Shown in pieces: positions 1-10,194 of a DNA stretch of 64,000 bases. Numbering within the stretch: the first letter of the stretch is position 1; every line of letters starts with the position of its first letter. Made by a program: the position numbers and the translations under genes. The DNA is from Allofrancisella guangzhouensis. GTDB lineage: Bacteria; Pseudomonadota; Gammaproteobacteria; Francisellales; Francisellaceae. The notes under the pieces were generated by a model, which was not told the DNA's origin, did not search any database, and worked only from the letters and a program-made list of their open reading frames with translations. The stretch is from assembly GCF_000815225.1 (NCBI RefSeq), contig NZ_CP010427.1:558001-622000 (forward strand), given 5' to 3'.

Positions 1-1211
1 CTTGGGATCCTCATGCTCAGCCAATAGTTACAGATGTTGCAGGTAAAATTGTTTTAGAGGATGTTATTGATGGTATCACATCTAAACATACATATGATGA
101 CCTAACTGGTCAACAAACTATTGAAATAACTTCCATATCTCAAAGAATTACTTCTAAAAACTTAAAACCAGTAGTTAAAGTATTTGACAATGATGGTAAT
201 GAATTAAAAACGATAACATTAGCTGCTGGAGCAGTGCTAAATGTTACTGACGACATGCAAGTAGAGATAGGTGATGTGGTCGCTAAGATCCCATTAGAGG
301 GCTCTAAGAATAAAGATATTACAGGGGGCTTGCCTCGTGTTGCTGAACTATTTGAAGCAAGACGCCCTAAGGAAGCTGCAATTCTTTCTCCTTGTGATGG
401 TGTAGTTAGGTTGGGTAATAGAGATACGAAAGAAAAACAAAGAATAGAGATTATAGATAAAAATGGTCATACCATTGAAGAAATATTGTTATCTAAATCT
501 CGTCATTTGGTTGTATTTGATGGCGAAGCTGTATCTAAGGGTGACGTGCTAGCAGATGGTCCTACAGACCCACATGATCTACTTAAGTATAAGGGGCTAG
601 AAGCTTTTGCTGATTATATTCTTTTTGAAGCTCAGTCTGTATATCGTATGCAAGGTGTTGTAATTAACGATAAGCATATAGAAACTATTGTTAGACAAAT
701 GCTTAGAAAGGCGGTTATCATAGATGAAGGTAGCAGTAAATTTGTGAGAGAAGAAACGGTTGAGCTTGTTAGAATTCTTGAGGAAAATGATAAATTGAAT
801 TTAGAAGGTAAAAAAGAAGTAGTATATGAGCCAGTATTAATGGGTATTACTAGGTCTTCTTTATCTACGGAGTCTTTTTTATCAGCGGCATCTTTCCAGG
901 AGACAACAAGAGTATTAACAGAATCTTCTATTAATTCTCAGATTGATCATCTAAGAGGCCTTAAAGAGAATGTTCTAATCGGTAGATTAATTCCTACAGG
1001 CACAGGGTTAGCTGTTAGAAAAGAAGCAGCTAAGATCGATAAGATGAAAGAGGAATTGGGAGTTGAAGACCGCATGGCATTTACAGATGTTACAGCTTTT
1101 GGAGTGGACAGTTCATCTTTTGAAGATTACCGACATGAAAGTCAAGAAAAGGATATAAATGATGATATCGAAGAATCATTAAGAAATGCTCTTGAGTCAT
1201 TAGACTTCTAA
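1..1211 (+). CDS. rpoC: RNA polymerase beta' subunit, C-terminal part
   Basis: Beta' subunit of RNA polymerase; the window opens inside the gene. The open frame starts at base 3 and gives 402 residues to a TAA stop; full-length relatives have about 1,400. The fragment begins [14 protein letters not shown], typical of the beta' C-terminal region, and contains VKFE-type jaw and cleft segments including the stretch [19 protein letters not shown] and the near-terminal [17 protein letters not shown] motif that is conserved in RpoC. A GTG at 234 is internal, not a start. Downstream, 1232-1245 is a perfect AT-only palindrome that could help termination but lacks GC pairs. Confidence 0.97.
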   Translation, partial: WDPHAQPIVTDVAGKIVLEDVIDGITSKHTYDDLTGQQTIEITSISQRITSKNLKPVVKVFDNDGNELKTITLAAGAVLNVTDDMQVEIGDVVAKIPLEGSKNKDITGGLPRVAELFEARRPKEAAILSPCDGVVRLGNRDTKEKQRIEIIDKNGHTIEEILLSKSRHLVVFDGEAVSKGDVLADGPTDPHDLLKYKGLEAFADYILFEAQSVYRMQGVVINDKHIETIVRQMLRKAVIIDEGSSKFVREETVELVRILEENDKLNLEGKKEVVYEPVLMGITRSSLSTESFLSAASFQETTRVLTESSINSQIDHLRGLKENVLIGRLIPTGTGLAVRKEAAKIDKMKEELGVEDRMAFTDVTAFGVDSSSFEDYRHESQEKDINDDIEESLRNALESLDF

Positions 1212-1308
1212 ATCTTTAATTTATTACCCAAAATAAAATTTTATTATTCTAATTTTTTAAATTATAATATTGTTATGATATGTATATTCAGTATTGGTTA
1301 AGATTTTA

Positions 1309-1536
1309 ATGTTAGCAAAGCTTTTTTGGCAGATATTTTTTGGTATAGCAATTATATTAATAGTTATTTTATCTATACTGAATACTGACAGAGTTAGTTT
1401 TGACTATATATTTGGTACTACTACATTACCATTGATAGTCCTTATGTCAATAGCTTTTGTATTAGGCTTATTATTAGGTTCTTTTATTACCAAATTTATC
1501 CAAATAACGAAAACTTCTGGTGGCACTAAAAAATAA
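1309..1536 (+). CDS. LapA-like small inner-membrane protein
   Basis: Predicted 75-residue membrane protein of the LapA/DUF1049 (YciS-like) family, whose members help lipopolysaccharide assembly in enterobacteria. Two hydrophobic helices are visible (about residues 5-25 and 40-60), separated by the family-typical short loop with [12 protein letters not shown], and the second ends in a small-residue run (LGLLLGSF). A TTG at 1294 is in frame, but the ATG at 1309 fits the usual short N-terminus. The stop codon TAA overlaps the ATG of tsaD (TAATG), so the two are translationally coupled. The functional link to LPS is family knowledge, not visible here. Confidence 0.75.
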   Translation: MLAKLFWQIFFGIAIILIVILSILNTDRVSFDYIFGTTTLPLIVLMSIAFVLGLLLGSFITKFIQITKTSGGTKK

Positions 1537-2546
1537 TGCTCGTCCTTGGTATAGAAAGCTCTTGTGATGAAACAGGAGTAGCTTTATATGATTTTTCTAA
1601 AAAAAAAATAATAGCAGATGCTTTGTACAGCCAAATAAATTTGCATAAAAGTTATGGCGGAGTCGTGCCAGAGCTAGCATCACGTGAACATATTGCAAAG
1701 CTTAATGTATTAACTAAAGAAATTATAAGTAAAGTAGGAATTAGTTTTACAGATATAAATTGTATAGCTTATACAGCAATGCCAGGGCTAGTTGGTGCTC
1801 TTATGGTTGGCGCAACATTTGCTAAAACTTTAGGATTTATACATGATATTGATACTGTTGCAGTACATCATTTAGAAGGACATTTACTTTCTCCATTATT
1901 AGAGGACAATTGTGATATCAAGTATCCTTTTATAGCCTTGTTAGTCTCAGGGGGTCATACCCAACTTTTTGAAGTTAGAAATCTTGGTGATTATCAGTTG
2001 CTAGGAGAGTCTATAGATGATGCTGTTGGCGAAGCTTTTGATAAAACAGCAAAATTGTTGGGGATGTCCTATCCTGGCGGAGTAGAAGTTGCAAACCTTG
2101 CTGAAAAGGCTTCTGATAAGAGTAAATACTTTTTGCCAAGACCAATGAAGAATAAGGCTACTTTGGATTTTAGCTTCAGTGGCTTAAAAACAGCTGTTCT
2201 AAACACTTGGCACAACGAGTCAGAACAAACTAAAGAGAATAAAGCTAACCTTTGCTACGCATTCCAAGAGGCAGCAGTAGATGTTTTAGTAACTAAATGT
2301 GATAAAGCACTAAGTATAACAAAAAATAAAAGATTGGTGGTGTCTGGCGGTGTAAGTGCAAATAAGTTTTTGCGCTATAAATTAAATAATTTAAGTCTAA
2401 AAAGAAATTACCAAATATTTTTCCCCCCGATGATGTATTGTACAGACAATGGTGCAATGATAGCGCTTGCAGGAGCATATAGATATAACCGTGGTTTCAA
2501 AGATAGTAGTCTTGAAATTAATGTAAAAGCTCGAGAGACAATTTGA
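1536..2546 (+). CDS. tsaD: tRNA N6-threonylcarbamoyladenosine synthase subunit TsaD
   Basis: Catalytic subunit that transfers the threonylcarbamoyl group to A37 of ANN-decoding tRNAs, working with TsaB, TsaC and TsaE in the cytoplasm. Its 336 residues match the family's usual length. Visible hallmarks are the N-terminal [12 protein letters not shown], the metal-binding HLEGH, the nucleotide-binding [27 protein letters not shown] and the C-terminal [10 protein letters not shown] and [12 protein letters not shown]. It overlaps the stop of the LapA-like gene by one base. The gene is expected to be essential. Confidence 0.97.
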   Translation: MLVLGIESSCDETGVALYDFSKKKIIADALYSQINLHKSYGGVVPELASREHIAKLNVLTKEIISKVGISFTDINCIAYTAMPGLVGALMVGATFAKTLGFIHDIDTVAVHHLEGHLLSPLLEDNCDIKYPFIALLVSGGHTQLFEVRNLGDYQLLGESIDDAVGEAFDKTAKLLGMSYPGGVEVANLAEKASDKSKYFLPRPMKNKATLDFSFSGLKTAVLNTWHNESEQTKENKANLCYAFQEAAVDVLVTKCDKALSITKNKRLVVSGGVSANKFLRYKLNNLSLKRNYQIFFPPMMYCTDNGAMIALAGAYRYNRGFKDSSLEINVKARETI

Positions 2547-2652
2547 TATATTTTATAATTTCTGTCATAAAGTTGTTTTATGTGGTATCATTTATAGTGA
2601 AAGAATAATATTTAATTTTTCGTAAATTTATCAAAGAAAATTAAGGTTTTGA

Positions 2653-3774
2653 ATGAATAATAGAATAGATCAAACTTTTGAAAAAGAAGGAAGTATAGTT
2701 TGGAAAAGTGTTTTTGGACTGTTAATAATTCCTCTATTTACAATAATAGCTGTACCATGGTACGGTTTTACATATGGTTTTCAGACATCTGATTATGTTT
2801 GTCTTATAGTTTTCTACTGCTTGACAGGTATTGGTATAACTATGGGTTACCATAGGTTATGGTCACATAAAACGTACAAGGCTAATAAAATAGTTAGTTA
2901 TTTTTTACTAATATTTAGCACAGCAGCATTACAAAACAGTGTGTTACAATGGGCTTCAGATCATAGAAAACACCATAAAGATGTTGACGATCCGATAAAA
3001 GACCCGTATGCAGCTACTAGAGGCTTCTGGTATAGCCATTTTGGATGGCTACTAAGATATAACACTCATGATGTTCAGGAAATAAAAGGTGTTAATGATC
3101 TTATGAAGGATAAGGCTTTAGTGTTTCAACATAAGTATTATACAGTACTTGCTATATTGACTTGTTTTGGTCTGCCTGTACTCTATGGTATGTTTACAGG
3201 TAGAATTGTAGCAAGTGTGCTGATGGGTGGTTTTCTTAGAGTTGTTTTGGTTCATCATGCAACTTTCTGTATTAACTCTTTGGCTCATACTATTGGTAGA
3301 AGACCATACTCAACAAAAAACACAGCTAGAGATAGTTTTATAACAGCTATAGTCACTGGTGGAGAGGGTTATCATAATTATCATCATGCTTTTGCTGGTG
3401 ATTATAGAAATGGTATTAGATTTTTTGATTTTGATCCTTCTAAATGGTTTATTGCTGGTTTATCTAAAATAGGCTGGTGTTATGATCTTAAGAAAACTCC
3501 TAAACATTTGATTGAGATAGCAAAAGCAAAAGTTAAGTTAGAAGAAACTTTAAAAAGGAAAAGCAATGCTTCACAACTTGGTATAGAAGAAAAATATACT
3601 AAATTTGTTGCTAATGTTAAAAGTATGTATGGAGCAAAACAAGAATATCTGAAAGCTAAAAAAGATAACGTTTTATCTAAGGCTGATATTCAGGCTATAA
3701 AATCAAGGTATAAAGACCTTAAAATCGAATTTATCGAAGCTAAGAGAAAGTATAGAGCAAGTACGTTAGTTTAA
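2653..3774 (+). CDS. Membrane fatty acid (acyl-CoA delta-9 type) desaturase
   Basis: Integral-membrane di-iron desaturase that introduces a cis double bond into fatty acyl chains. The three histidine boxes are all present: HRLWSH at residues 67-72, HRKHH at 104-108 and HNYHH at 241-245, with hydrophobic helices before the first box and between the second and third. At 373 residues it is longer than the core; the last 80 or so residues are lysine- and glutamate-rich and look helical or coiled-coil, an extension beyond the catalytic region. It stands alone between tsaD and the reverse-strand metK. Membrane-fluidity control is the likely role; substrate position is inferred from the family. Confidence 0.9.
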   Translation: MNNRIDQTFEKEGSIVWKSVFGLLIIPLFTIIAVPWYGFTYGFQTSDYVCLIVFYCLTGIGITMGYHRLWSHKTYKANKIVSYFLLIFSTAALQNSVLQWASDHRKHHKDVDDPIKDPYAATRGFWYSHFGWLLRYNTHDVQEIKGVNDLMKDKALVFQHKYYTVLAILTCFGLPVLYGMFTGRIVASVLMGGFLRVVLVHHATFCINSLAHTIGRRPYSTKNTARDSFITAIVTGGEGYHNYHHAFAGDYRNGIRFFDFDPSKWFIAGLSKIGWCYDLKKTPKHLIEIAKAKVKLEETLKRKSNASQLGIEEKYTKFVANVKSMYGAKQEYLKAKKDNVLSKADIQAIKSRYKDLKIEFIEAKRKYRASTLV

Positions 3775-3902
3775 TTAACTGGTGTTAGAATACTCTCTAA
3801 GTCATCTAGTTGCAGCTTTTAAAGGTTCTAAATGCAAAAATCTTATTTATTACTTAATATATGTTTGTAAAAATGAAAGCATTAGAAATATTAAAATATT
3901 TA

Positions 3903-5063
3903 TTATAATTTTATGGCGGTTCTAAGGGATTCTGCTTTGTCAATTTTTTCCCAACTGAATTCTGGTAATTCCCTACCAAAGTGACCATAATTAGAGGTTT
4001 TTCTATAGATTGGTCTTAGCAAATCTAGGTTTTCAATAATTTTACCAACTCTTAAATCAAAATTTTTGATAACAAGTTGCTCAATTTCTGAGTCAGCTAT
4101 TCTGCCTGTGCCAAAGGTATTTACCATAAGTGATACAGGGCTTGCTACGCCTATTGCATAGGCAACTTGTACCTCACATTTGTCAGCTAACTCTGCAGCT
4201 ACTATATTTTTAGCGATATACCTTCCCATATATGCACCAGAGCGATCTACTTTAGAAGGGTCCTTGCCAGAAAAAGCTCCTCCACCATGATGTGCAGCTC
4301 CGCCGTAAGTATCAACTATAATTTTTCTACCTGTTAAGCCACAATCTCCTTGCGGTCCACCTATCAAGAACACTCCTGTAGGGTTTATGTAGTATTTTGT
4401 ATATTTTGTTATCAAATTAGTTGGAATTACATCTTTTATAATTTCTTCGATTACAGCGTCGTGTAAATCTTTTTGTGATATTGTTTCATCGTGTTGGGTT
4501 GATAGAACGATCGTATCAATAAATTTTGGTTTATCATTTTCGTAAGCTAAGGTAACTTGAGCTTTGGCATCTGGTCGTAGCCAACTTAGCTTATTTATTT
4601 TTCTAAGCTCAGCTTGTCTTCTCATTAGTAAGTGTGAGTAATATATCGCAGAAGGCATTAAAGTTGGGGTTTCATTGGTAGCAAACCCAAACATTAAGCC
4701 TTGATCACCTGCTCCTAAATCCTCTAGTGAGCCACGGTCAACTCCTTGTGCTATATCACTAGATTGCTTTCCAATAGCGTTTATAACCGAACAGGTTCTG
4801 CCATCGATACCTTTATTAGCATTATCATAACCTGTTTCTATAATTACATTTCTTACTAAATCTTCGATATCAACCCATGCCGAAGTTGTAATCTCTCCAG
4901 CTACTAAAGCCATACCGGTTTTCACAAGGGTTTCACATGCAACACGCGCATTTTTGTCTTGTTTTAATATTTCATCTAGTATAGCGTCTGATATCTGGTC
5001 GGCTAGTTTATCTGGGTGGCCCTCTGAAACTGATTCAGAAGTGAATAGATAATTTTTTAACAT
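3903..5063 (-). CDS. metK: S-adenosylmethionine synthetase
   Basis: Makes S-adenosylmethionine from methionine and ATP. The 386 residues match the bacterial MetK length. Signature segments are visible: N-terminal [20 protein letters not shown], the methionine-binding loop [10 protein letters not shown], the ATP/phosphate-binding [16 protein letters not shown] and the [11 protein letters not shown] segment. A good ribosome binding site (AAGGAGT) precedes the ATG. About 300 bases separate it from the divergent rpsP. That gap contains an inverted repeat TGTCGC/GCGACA (5151-5156 and 5180-5185) in the metK leader, but no SAM riboswitch was recognised. Confidence 0.97.
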   Translation of the reverse strand: MLKNYLFTSESVSEGHPDKLADQISDAILDEILKQDKNARVACETLVKTGMALVAGEITTSAWVDIEDLVRNVIIETGYDNANKGIDGRTCSVINAIGKQSSDIAQGVDRGSLEDLGAGDQGLMFGFATNETPTLMPSAIYYSHLLMRRQAELRKINKLSWLRPDAKAQVTLAYENDKPKFIDTIVLSTQHDETISQKDLHDAVIEEIIKDVIPTNLITKYTKYYINPTGVFLIGGPQGDCGLTGRKIIVDTYGGAAHHGGGAFSGKDPSKVDRSGAYMGRYIAKNIVAAELADKCEVQVAYAIGVASPVSLMVNTFGTGRIADSEIEQLVIKNFDLRVGKIIENLDLLRPIYRKTSNYGHFGRELPEFSWEKIDKAESLRTAIKL

Positions 5064-5222
5064 TTTTACTCCTTTTAGATTATGCTATAAAAGGCTTCTA
5101 GAAAATAATTTGTGAATAATTTAATAGAAACGCTTTAGCTTATTGTTTTATGTCGCAAGCAAGTTGTTTGTTAAATACAGCGACAACTGGTATTATATCT
5201 AAAGTTTATATTATGTCAACTA

Positions 5223-5251
5223 TTGACTTTTTAATTAAGAATCTTTAAAGT
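5223..5251 (+). promoter_or_regulatory. Probable sigma-70 promoter of the rpsP operon
   Basis: TTGACT (5223-5228) is followed after 17 bases by TAAAGT (5246-5251). The match is 5/6 for the -35 and 4/6 for the -10 box. It lies 110 bases upstream of rpsP in the gap between divergent metK and rpsP and points toward the ribosomal operon. Assigned by eye only. Confidence 0.5.
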
Positions 5252-5360
5252 AGTGCTATTAAAATTCGCGTAAAAATTTATACCAAAGGTAAGCAAGAGT
5301 ATAAATCTTAGTTTTGGTAGTTTATAGTTTTGAAAATATAAAAACTGGAGAAAATAATAA

Positions 5361-5609
5361 ATGGTAGTAATTCGTATGGCCCGTGGTGGAGCTAAAAAGC
5401 GTCCTTTCTATAAAATAGTAGTTGCAGATAAAAGAAGTCCTAGAGATGGGAAATTTATTGAAAAACTAGGTTTTTTTAACCCAATTGCTAAAGGTGGTGA
5501 GGAAAGATTAAAGCTAGATGTTGCAAAAGTTGAAGAGTGGATCTCAAAAGGAGCTCAACCTTCAGAAAGAGTTGCTTCTTTAATTAAAGAAGCTAAAAAA
5601 TCTGCTTAA
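5361..5609 (+). CDS. rpsP: 30S ribosomal protein bS16
   Basis: Small-subunit ribosomal protein bS16 (82 residues, usual length). The N-terminus [10 protein letters not shown] followed by [19 protein letters not shown] is the family signature. A GGAG ribosome binding site sits 9 bases before the ATG. It is first in the classic operon rpsP-rimM-trmD-rplS, which couples ribosomal protein synthesis to 30S maturation and tRNA methylation. Confidence 0.97.
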   Translation: MVVIRMARGGAKKRPFYKIVVADKRSPRDGKFIEKLGFFNPIAKGGEERLKLDVAKVEEWISKGAQPSERVASLIKEAKKSA

Positions 5610-5631
5610 TTTTTCAACTGATCTGTTTTTT

Positions 5632-6141
5632 ATGTCAAGTGGTTTCGTCGAGGTAGCAAAAATTGGTTCTACCTATAAGCTTAATGGCGAACTTAATTTA
5701 TATTCTTTAGCCAACCCTGTAGAAGTTTTATTAGAGTATGGTGACTGGTATATACAGCTTGCTGGGACTGACTCTTGGCAGATGTTAAAAGGTGAAAGTG
5801 TTTACCGTCGAGCCGATAAAATTTATATTAAATTAGCTAATGTTAATGACGCAGGTATGGCTAAAAAATATGTCAATGCGCTAATAGGTGTACCTGTAGA
5901 AGCATTGCCACAACCATCAGAAGATGAAGCTTATTTTAAAGATCTAATTGGCTGTGAAGTTAGTAACCACTGTGGTGAACCATTTGGTAAGGTCATAAAT
6001 ATTATCGAAACAGGAGCAAATGAGGTTTTAGTTTGCCATGACGGTGAGCATGAATATCTAATACCTTACGTTAAAAAGTATATTCTTAAAGAAGAGATTG
6101 ACCTAAAAAAAATAGTTGTTGATTGGGAATATGATTTTTAA
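5632..6141 (+). CDS. rimM: Ribosome maturation factor RimM
   Basis: Binds bS16/uS19 region of the 30S head and aids late 16S maturation. 169 residues, usual length. The N-terminal RimM beta-barrel begins [20 protein letters not shown] (the K-x-G-x-x-x-L-x-G-E pattern is typical), and the C-terminal PRC-barrel contains the characteristic [19 protein letters not shown] segment. It lies 22 bases after rpsP and ends 2 bases before trmD. No strong Shine-Dalgarno is seen, so it probably depends on coupling to rpsP. Confidence 0.95.
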   Translation: MSSGFVEVAKIGSTYKLNGELNLYSLANPVEVLLEYGDWYIQLAGTDSWQMLKGESVYRRADKIYIKLANVNDAGMAKKYVNALIGVPVEALPQPSEDEAYFKDLIGCEVSNHCGEPFGKVINIIETGANEVLVCHDGEHEYLIPYVKKYILKEEIDLKKIVVDWEYDF

Positions 6142-6143
6142 TT

Positions 6144-6878
6144 ATGAAATTTGGAATAATTTCAATATTTCCAGAAATGTTTAGAGCATTAAGTGATTTT
6201 GGTGTTACCTCTAGAGCATTTAAGACAGAAAAAATAGAAATAAGCTATTTTAATCCTCGTGATTACACTACAGATAAACATGCAACAGTAGATGATACTA
6301 GTTTTGGTGGCGGAGCTGGTATGGTTATGAAATATCAACCATTAGCAGATGCTATTTTAGAGGCAAAAAAAACTTTAGGTTACAAAACAAAAGTAGTATA
6401 CTTGTCGCCACAGGGTAGTGTTTTTAATCATAGCAAAGCTCTAGAGCTTTTGGGTAATGATTCTTTAATATTGCTTTGTGGTAGATATGAAGGAATTGAT
6501 GAACGCTTAATTAAAGAGTGTGTTGATGAGGAAATCTCAGTTGGTGACTTTGTATTAAGTGGGGGTGAAATTCCTGCTATGCTGGTTATGGATAGCTTAA
6601 TTAGGTTGTTGCCTGATGTGTTAGGTAATAAACATTCTGTTATAGAAGATTCATTTTATGACGGTTTGTTGGATTACCCACACTATACAAAACCAGCAGT
6701 TTTACCCAATGGTGAAGCTGTTCCAGATGTGTTGTTATCTGGTAATCATTTGGAAATAGCAAGATGGAGACGTAAGCAAAAGTTAATTAGAACTTATGAG
6801 CGTCGTAAAGATTTAATACAGTGCCTATGCCTATCTGATGAAGATAAGCAAGTATTAGAACAATGCCGTAAAAGATAA
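6144..6878 (+). CDS. trmD: tRNA (guanine-37-N1)-methyltransferase
   Basis: SPOUT-class enzyme that methylates G37 in tRNAs reading CUN, CCN and CGG, preventing frameshifts. 244 residues, as expected. The knot region is clear: [30 protein letters not shown] and [13 protein letters not shown]. The hinge/C-terminal domain has the [21 protein letters not shown] helix that grips the anticodon arm. It starts 2 bases after rimM and precedes rplS in the same operon. Expected to be essential. Confidence 0.97.
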   Translation: MKFGIISIFPEMFRALSDFGVTSRAFKTEKIEISYFNPRDYTTDKHATVDDTSFGGGAGMVMKYQPLADAILEAKKTLGYKTKVVYLSPQGSVFNHSKALELLGNDSLILLCGRYEGIDERLIKECVDEEISVGDFVLSGGEIPAMLVMDSLIRLLPDVLGNKHSVIEDSFYDGLLDYPHYTKPAVLPNGEAVPDVLLSGNHLEIARWRRKQKLIRTYERRKDLIQCLCLSDEDKQVLEQCRKR

Positions 6879-6901
6879 GGTAAGCACACAAGGAGTAAAA
6901 A

Positions 6902-7249
6902 ATGAAAAATAAGTTTGTTGAGCTAGTAGAGAAATCACAAATAAGAACAGACCTACCTGAGTTTAATCCTGGAGATTCAGTAATAGTTAATCTATGGATT
7001 AGAGAGGGTGATAAGCAAAGAATACAGGCATTTAAAGGTTTTGTTCTAAGAAAGAGAAATAGAGGTCTTCATTCAGCTTTTACAGTTAGAAAAATATCTT
7101 CAGGTATGGGTGTAGAGAGAACATTCCAAACTCACTCTCCAATTATAGATAGTATAGTAGTTGAGAAAAAAGCGGATGTGCGTAGAGCTAAGCTGTACTA
7201 CATGAGAGGACTTACTGGTAAAGCTGCTAGAATTAAGGAAAAAGTATAG
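6902..7249 (+). CDS. rplS: 50S ribosomal protein bL19
   Basis: Large-subunit ribosomal protein bL19 at the subunit interface (115 residues, usual length). Recognisable by [28 protein letters not shown] and the C-terminal [23 protein letters not shown] strong ribosome binding site (AAGGAGT) stands 6 bases before the ATG, so it can be translated independently of trmD. Last of the rpsP operon; a recombinase follows after 18 bases. Confidence 0.97.
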   Translation: MKNKFVELVEKSQIRTDLPEFNPGDSVIVNLWIREGDKQRIQAFKGFVLRKRNRGLHSAFTVRKISSGMGVERTFQTHSPIIDSIVVEKKADVRRAKLYYMRGLTGKAARIKEKV

Positions 7250-7267
7250 TTATTTATATAAGAGTCG

Positions 7268-8152
7268 ATGAAAGTGTCTGCTAATATAGATGCTTTTTTA
7301 GATAACCTATGGCTTGAGCATGGTTTAAGCCAAAATACGATCTCTTCTTATCGCACAGATCTTAAATTTTTACAGAATTATTTTTCAAAACTCGACGCTA
7401 CAAACCTTAGCTTTGAGCAATTATATGCTTTTATCTCTTATAGATCAAAAAACGGTTATAGCGCTTGTTCTAATGCTAGAATGATTTCAACTTTACGTAA
7501 ATTTTATAACTGGCTTTTTTCGATAGGTCAAATTATGACTAATCCAACATCCAAGTTAGAGTTACCAAAATTGTCAAAGAATCTCCCTAAAGATATGACA
7601 GAGCTAGATGTTGAAAAACTTTTACAAGAGCCTGATTTAAGTGATGATGTTGGTATACGTGATAAAGCGATGCTAGAGTTAATGTATGCTACAGGATTGC
7701 GTGTAAGTGAATTGGTTGGTTTAAATATTGAGGACGTGGACTTAAATATAGGAGTTATACAGGTTTTAGGTAAAGGCTCAAAAGAGCGTATAGTTCCAAT
7801 GGGTGAGTACGCTTTGGAGTATTTACAAAAATATCTTAATGAAGTAAGACCGAATTTAATAAAAACATTTAAAGAAAAAACTGTTTTTGTAAGTAAGCAT
7901 TTTAGACGGATTACTCGTCAGTCATTTTGGCATCGTATAAAAAAATATGCTCTAAAAGCAGGGATAGATACAGATATATCTCCGCATACCTTAAGACATG
8001 CTTTTGCGACTCACCTGCTTAATCATGGGGCTGATTTAAGGTCTGTGCAGCTATTATTGGGTCACAGTAATGTTTCTACAACTACGATATATACACATAT
8101 TTCACAGAACCGGCTTAAGCAAATTTACCAAAAACATCACCCTCGAGGTTAG
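7268..8152 (+). CDS. xerD: Tyrosine site-specific recombinase, XerC/XerD type
   Basis: Integrase-family recombinase of the size (294 residues) and domain layout of the chromosome-dimer resolvases XerC/XerD: an N-terminal SAM-like core-binding domain (about 5-90) and a C-terminal catalytic domain. All catalytic residues are visible: R145 in ATGLRVSEL, K169 in GKGSKERIVPM, H240 and R243 in HTLRHAFATHLL, H266 in LLGHSNVSTT and the nucleophile Y275. It is 18 bases after rplS and may be co-transcribed. Whether this is the XerC or XerD paralogue cannot be settled from one copy; I lean to XerD. Confidence 0.8.
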   Translation: MKVSANIDAFLDNLWLEHGLSQNTISSYRTDLKFLQNYFSKLDATNLSFEQLYAFISYRSKNGYSACSNARMISTLRKFYNWLFSIGQIMTNPTSKLELPKLSKNLPKDMTELDVEKLLQEPDLSDDVGIRDKAMLELMYATGLRVSELVGLNIEDVDLNIGVIQVLGKGSKERIVPMGEYALEYLQKYLNEVRPNLIKTFKEKTVFVSKHFRRITRQSFWHRIKKYALKAGIDTDISPHTLRHAFATHLLNHGADLRSVQLLLGHSNVSTTTIYTHISQNRLKQIYQKHHPRG

Positions 8153-8205
8153 ATTATCGTTTAACAAAAAAATATTCTTGCTATAATTTTAATTAAGGTA
8201 TGAAG

Positions 8206-8231
8206 ATAACATTTTATAGCTAAAATGTTAT
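8206..8231. other. Perfect 11-bp hairpin in the oxygenase leader
   Basis: ATAACATTTTA (8206-8216) and its exact complement (8221-8231) flank a 4-base loop. No T-run follows, so it is not a standard terminator. The same 215-base gap (8153-8367) also holds CTCACCT/AGGTGAG arms and the palindrome TTGTTCAAGAACAA (8296-8309). A TATAAT-like box lies at 8182-8187. The gap may be a structured 5' leader for the downstream oxygenase. Confidence 0.45.
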
Positions 8232-8367
8232 AAAGACGTTATACTAAATTTATTTAGTGCTCACCTTTATACTTAGTAGCTATAGGTGCTGTATTTTGTT
8301 CAAGAACAAGTTCAGGTGAGAAATAAGAGCTTAATTTTTAAAACAGTTATATAAAATGGAGCTATAA

Positions 8368-9213
8368 ATGAATATCTTGAGTGTAGATTATTATGTCGAT
8401 GGTGCTGCTAAGGATTTTACCAGATCCCTCAAAGAAACTGGTTTTGCTGTATTAAAAACTCATCCTATAGATTGGAACTTGGTCCAAACAGTTTATAAGG
8501 AGTGGGAAGATTTTTTGAAGTCTGAGAATGTACATAACTATAGATTTGATGCTGAGAAGCAAGATGGTTATTTTCCAAAAGACGTTTCTGAAGTAGCTAA
8601 AGGTGAAAAGATTAAAGATATAAAACATTTTTACCATTTGTACTTTCCATGGGGGAGATACCCTAGTGAGGTAAGTGACTCTGCCAAAAAAATGTTTTAT
8701 CAGATGATAGAGCTTGGCAAGACTTTATTGCAGTGGGTTGATGATTATATGGACCCTAGAGTAGCTGATAAGCTACCTATGAGGCTTAGAGATACTATTT
8801 CTGAACCTGGTACTCTATTGAGAATATTACATTATCCAGCAATGCAGGGAAATGAAGAGCCAGGTGCTGTAAGAGCTGCTGCTCATGAGGATATAAACCT
8901 TATAACATTATTGCCAATAGCCTCCTCTCCTGGACTACAGGTTTTATCACCAACTAATAACCAATGGTATGATGTGCCTTGTGATAGTGAATCCATAATA
9001 ATAAATATAGGTGATATGCTCCAAGAAATGACAAATGGTGAATATATTGCAACTAAACATAGAGTAGTAAAGCCAAATGGTGAAGCCGATAATGTTGATA
9101 GGATTTCTACACCGTGTTTTATACATCCTAAAGCAGACGTTTATTTATCGGAAAGATATCCTCAAGCAGGTGATTTTTTGGATGAAAGATTGAAAGAGTT
9201 AGGTCTAAAATAA
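8368..9213 (+). CDS. 2-oxoglutarate/Fe(II)-dependent oxygenase, isopenicillin N synthase-like
   Basis: Non-heme iron dioxygenase of the isopenicillin N synthase/ethylene-forming superfamily (281 residues). The DIOX_N region (about 3-110) is followed by the double-stranded beta-helix core. The iron triad is visible as H173-x-D175 (AAHEDINLITLL) and H231 (ATKHRVVK), and the 2-oxoglutarate-binding R-x-S motif as R246-I-S248. A GGAG ribosome binding site precedes the ATG. It stands alone with a long leader. The substrate is unknown; no biosynthetic partner gene is nearby. Confidence 0.85.
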   Translation: MNILSVDYYVDGAAKDFTRSLKETGFAVLKTHPIDWNLVQTVYKEWEDFLKSENVHNYRFDAEKQDGYFPKDVSEVAKGEKIKDIKHFYHLYFPWGRYPSEVSDSAKKMFYQMIELGKTLLQWVDDYMDPRVADKLPMRLRDTISEPGTLLRILHYPAMQGNEEPGAVRAAAHEDINLITLLPIASSPGLQVLSPTNNQWYDVPCDSESIIINIGDMLQEMTNGEYIATKHRVVKPNGEADNVDRISTPCFIHPKADVYLSERYPQAGDFLDERLKELGLK

Positions 9214-9287
9214 AAGGTATAGCAAAGCAACCCACTAGAATACTGTTACAAATGAATATGATTAAAAATACCAAACAAATATAGTCT

Positions 9288-9342
9288 TGCCCCGTGAAGG
9301 TGGGCATCTTTTTACTTTGGGGATTCCTTTCTGTGAGGGAAT
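9288..9342. repeat. Twin-hairpin intergenic repeat (degenerate palindromic element)
   Basis: Two hairpins stand side by side: TGCCC/GGGCA (9288-9292 and 9302-9306, loop containing GTGAAGG) and ATTCCT/GGGAAT (9323-9328 and 9337-9342). The arms resemble the TCATTCCC...GGGAATGA palindromes dispersed in many bacterial genomes. A TCTTTTTAC run after the first hairpin could also make it a terminator for the oxygenase gene. An overlapping reverse frame (9128-9409) is probably not a gene. Confidence 0.4.
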
Positions 9343-9455
9343 GGCATGGCAATTTAATAGTTGATAATACGATTTGTTTAATTCTATAGAAAAATATTAA
9401 ACTTAGCAATTTTAGTTTAGAATATAAGTTAGGTAAAAGAAATTTTCTTTATATA

Positions 9456-9932
9456 ATGATAGATAAGAACGGATATCGAGCGAACGTTGCTATTGTGTTG
9501 CTCAATAAGCAAAATAGAGTATTTTGGGGGCAGCGTCGTAATCGAACTTCTTGGCAGTTTCCTCAAGGTGGCGTAGTAGCAGGAGAAACGCCACTGCAAG
9601 CTATGTATCGTGAATTACATGAGGAGGTAGGGTTACGTCCTAATGATGTTGAAGTTTTAGCCTCCACTAGGGATTGGTACAAATATGATATACCAGAAGG
9701 TTTAATTAGAAATAAAGAGCCTGTTTGTGTGGGTCAGAAACAAAAATGGTTTTTATTGAGGCTAAGAACTTCAGAAGTTAATATAGATTTAGAGACAAAT
9801 AAAACTCCAGAATTCGATAACTGGCGTTGGGTTAGTTATTGGTACCCTATAAACCATGTTATTTACTTTAAGCAGGATATTTATCGTAAAGCTTTGACTT
9901 ATTTTAAAGGTTATTTAACACAAAAACTGTAA
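9456..9932 (+). CDS. rppH: RNA pyrophosphohydrolase
   Basis: Nudix enzyme that removes pyrophosphate from the 5' end of mRNAs, triggering decay by RNase E. 158 residues, close to the usual 160-175. The Nudix box fits GX5EX7REUXEEXGU at residues 38-60, reading GGVVAGETPLQ then AMYRELHEEVGL. The N-terminal YRANVAIVLLNKQNRVFWG and RTSWQFPQGG are diagnostic of RppH rather than other Nudix proteins. It ends DIYRKALTYF, also typical. Monocistronic, with no strong ribosome binding site. Confidence 0.95.
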   Translation: MIDKNGYRANVAIVLLNKQNRVFWGQRRNRTSWQFPQGGVVAGETPLQAMYRELHEEVGLRPNDVEVLASTRDWYKYDIPEGLIRNKEPVCVGQKQKWFLLRLRTSEVNIDLETNKTPEFDNWRWVSYWYPINHVIYFKQDIYRKALTYFKGYLTQKL

Positions 9933-10194
9933 TTTCATAAAATAATAATATTATTATATTGAAAAATTGGCTTTAAGAATATCGCGCTAGTATCTTAAAA
10001 AGTTAAGAATTATTTAAATTGCTTAACCCCTGTATGGTGAGTGCTAATTTTTTGGGCAATCATCTGGTTTATCATAGGTCTCGAAATTAGTTTACATCAG
10101 ACCATAAAATTACTCAACTGCTTGTCTTAATTAATCAAGGGTTATCAAAAAAGAATATTTTTATACCAAGTTTTTTGTGTATTATTGTGTACTT

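Noticed and set aside
5064-5360. Possible SAM riboswitch upstream of metK
   Set aside because: Only a 6-bp inverted repeat is seen; the conserved core of SAM-I/II/III type riboswitches is not recognisable.
9128-9409. 93-codon reverse frame between the oxygenase gene and rppH
   Set aside because: Overlaps the end of a solid gene, includes the twin-hairpin repeat, has no family match and no clear ribosome binding site.
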